From Akkermansiaceae bacterium (GTDB lineage Bacteria; Verrucomicrobiota; Verrucomicrobiia; Verrucomicrobiales; Akkermansiaceae), in contig JALOTR010000149.1 of NCBI GenBank assembly GCA_025457805.1, positions 1-6,871 of the forward strand: 6,871 nucleotides of DNA. The letters run 5' to 3'. The position numbers were made by a program, and so were the translations under genes. Position 1 is the first letter of the stretch. Every line of letters starts with the position of its first letter. Below, in pieces: positions 6,118-6,871 of the stretch. Under the pieces are notes generated by a model. It saw only the letters and a list, made by a program, of their open reading frames with translations, ran no database searches and had not been told where the DNA came from.

Positions 6118-6242
6118 GCCGAGAATGCTTGTGAGACGGTGGCGAAATCCGCGAGCAAATCCAGCCAGCCAACCTCATCCAAATGAATCAGCGGCCCGGC
6201 ATCGCAGACCACAACAGAAGGACTTTTCTCAGCCCTGCCCAT
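6096..6242 (-). pseudogene. Truncated PIN-domain toxin (DUF3368 / VapC-like), N-terminal remnant
   Basis: An ATG at 6242-6240 opens a 48-codon frame that overlaps the end of the antitoxin-like gene by 14 bp, the usual layout of antitoxin-toxin pairs. The product starts MGRAEKSPSVVVCDAGPLIH and continues LDEVGWLDLLADF. The VVCDAGPLIHL core with Asp14 is the first strand and first catalytic aspartate of DUF3368-type PIN ribonucleases, which are normally about 150-170 residues. After DFATV the similarity stops, and the frame runs through the last bases of tesA in antisense to a stop at 6096-6098. The remaining acidic residues and most of the fold are absent, and the space where they should be is occupied by tesA. 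I infer a 3' deletion with a junction near 6115-6150. The remnant cannot be an active nuclease. It is too short to be picked up by ordinary gene calling. Confidence 0.72.
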
Positions 6243-6429
6243 GCAACCCCCATTTCACATCTTCCATCACTAGGTTTTCAGTGACTCGCGAAGCATGGGA
6301 TTCAAGGAAACGCCGCAAAGCATCCGCCAGCAATTCGTCGAAATCACCCGCCCATCCTTCATCCACATAGGAACGCGCCCGGGCAGTCAGTTCCCGAGGC
6401 AGGTTTGCTTCAACCAAAGTCGTTTCCAT
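6229..6429 (-). CDS. Antitoxin-like small protein, probable ribbon-helix-helix type
   Basis: This 66-residue protein begins METTLVEANLPRELTARARS, a short beta-strand-like stretch, then continues YVDEGWAGDFDELLADALRR with FLESH after it, and ends near EDVKWGLHGQG. The pattern of a strand followed by helices of the type LPRELTARARSYVDEG and FDELLADALRRFLESH fits small CopG/ParD-like antitoxins, and the ending DVKWGLHG is one I recall from antitoxins placed before DUF3368 PIN toxins. The ATG at 6429 has an AGG 8 nt upstream; a TTG two codons earlier is a less likely start. Downstream and overlapping by 14 bp is the truncated toxin, so this is now an orphan antitoxin. It could still bind its own promoter, or it may be a decaying leftover. 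The frame is intact. The family assignment rests on pattern and context, not a search. Confidence 0.75.
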   Translation of the reverse strand: METTLVEANLPRELTARARSYVDEGWAGDFDELLADALRRFLESHASRVTENLVMEDVKWGLHGQG

Positions 6430-6530
6430 GAGCAAAACCTAGCACGACGCTCCTCCGATGAAAACGGGATTTTCGTCGGTCAATTCCCACCGGTCACGAC
6501 TCCTCCCATTGCCACCCAATCCACCCTACC

Positions 6531-6546
6531 CGCCGAAGCCTCGGCG
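6531..6546. repeat. Small perfect hairpin, first of two related motifs
   Basis: CGCCGAAGCCTCGGCG folds into a 6-bp stem (CGCCGA/TCGGCG) with an AGCC loop and continues GAAAAGGG. The core resembles the motif at 6591-6616. No U-run follows on either strand, so it is not a simple terminator. Confidence 0.55.
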
Positions 6547-6590
6547 AAAAGGGCCGCAAAGCACCACCCCGGGAACGCTGAGTCCACCTG

Positions 6591-6616
6591 GCCTTCGTAG
6601 CCTTGGCGAATTAGGC
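6591..6616. repeat. Second copy of the hairpin-like motif
   Basis: The sequence contains CGTAGCCTTGGCGAATTAGG, which aligns with CGAAGCCTCGGCGAAAAGG at 6534-6552 with a few mismatches and a one-base length difference. The ends TTCG and CGAA are complementary. From memory, strings like this are frequent in intergenic DNA of environmental genomes; this is not confirmed here. Confidence 0.45.
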
Positions 6617-6804
6617 AGCTCGGCCCGCGAAGCCCTCCCTCCCCCCGCGCCATCACCCATTACCCGGTTGCCAACCGATCTCAGATGTCAAGTATTCAAC
6701 CGAGCAATCGGACCTGCGCCCCAAGATGAACTTCCCAATAGCAGACGGACCGCGCCACCCGCGACCTCGACTTCGCTGCTGCCTGAAAGTCCATCGATTC
6801 TTCA

Positions 6805-6846
6805 AATCAAAAATCCGAAATCAACAATCCTCAATCGTCAATCCAT
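6805..6846 (+). repeat. Heptamer tandem repeat, six units of AATCNNN
   Basis: AATC starts at 6805, 6812, 6819, 6826, 6833 and 6840, exactly 7 bp apart each time. The units are AATCAAA, AATCCGA, AATCAAC, AATCCTC, AATCGTC and AATCCAT. Four positions are invariant and three vary freely. On the minus strand it reads as repeated GATT. It is non-coding in context and ends 25 bp before the window edge. Confidence 0.9.
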
Positions 6847-6871
6847 CCCTCTTCCCCAAAGCCGCCAAAGA

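Larger units (their letters stand above)
6436..6804. other. Gene-free stretch upstream of the antitoxin gene
   Basis: I can support no gene here. Open frames on both strands are short and lack recognisable motifs. The antitoxin promoter should lie at the left end (about 6436-6500, read on the minus strand), but I see no clear boxes. Two related hairpin-forming motifs occur at 6531-6546 and 6591-6616. The part from 6650 to 6800 has no assignable content beyond a short unexplained open frame. Confidence 0.5.

Noticed and set aside
6108..6140. Hairpin after tesA (CACCGT with ACGGTG) as a terminator
   Set aside because: The stem is only 6 bp with a loop of about 20 nt and no following T-run.
6653..6805. 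Minus-strand open frame of about 50 codons with a TTG start
   Set aside because: No ATG, no Shine-Dalgarno, and its start lies in the heptamer repeat. The product has no motif I can name. It may be part of a repeat, but I cannot support it as a gene.

Overview
The window looks like a chromosomal piece of a moderately GC-rich Gram-negative-type bacterium. The protein-coding genes do not fix the phylum. The intergenic DNA is full of short-period repeats (units of 7, 9 and 10 bp) of a kind I associate with Verrucomicrobiota and related environmental lineages, so that is my tentative guess, from memory and not from a search.

Left part (1-1546, minus strand): a three-gene GntR-ABC operon. A small YtrA-type GntR repressor (1160-1546) overlaps an ABC ATPase (252-1163) by 4 bp. 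The ATPase is followed after 13 bp by the N-terminal 79 codons of a membrane protein that runs off the left edge (1-238), presumably the ABC-2 permease partner. A spaced inverted repeat just upstream of the regulator (1561-1592) is a candidate autoregulatory operator.

Middle part (1944-6117): the ybbA-ybbP-tesA neighbourhood known from Escherichia coli. The ATPase YbbA (4724-5479) and the 10-TM FtsX-type permease YbbP (1944-4499) are on the minus strand. The periplasmic GDSL esterase TesA (5467-6117) is divergent on the plus strand. The ybbA and tesA start regions overlap by 13 bp, and a strong sigma70-like promoter (TTGACA-17-TAGACT) inside ybbA would start the tesA transcript almost exactly at its ATG, which suggests leaderless translation. 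The ybbA-ybbP gap is 224 bp and is occupied by repeats: a perfect 29-bp inverted repeat with a 111-nt loop, and a second 10-bp-period repeat that runs into the 3' end of ybbA and supplies its last residues and stop codon. A third copy of the 29-bp element (28/30) lies in the gap 3' of ybbP.

Right part (6096-6871): an antitoxin-like gene (6229-6429, minus) followed by a truncated PIN-domain toxin remnant (6096-6242, minus) whose 3' portion is missing where it meets the end of tesA. This is a decayed toxin-antitoxin module. The last ~440 bp has no gene I can support. It contains two related small hairpins and a six-unit heptamer array (AATCNNN).

I see no wholly new enzymatic system here. The most interesting material is the repeat family and its effect on the ybbA-ybbP operon, the overlapping divergent ybbA/tesA starts, and the decayed toxin-antitoxin pair.
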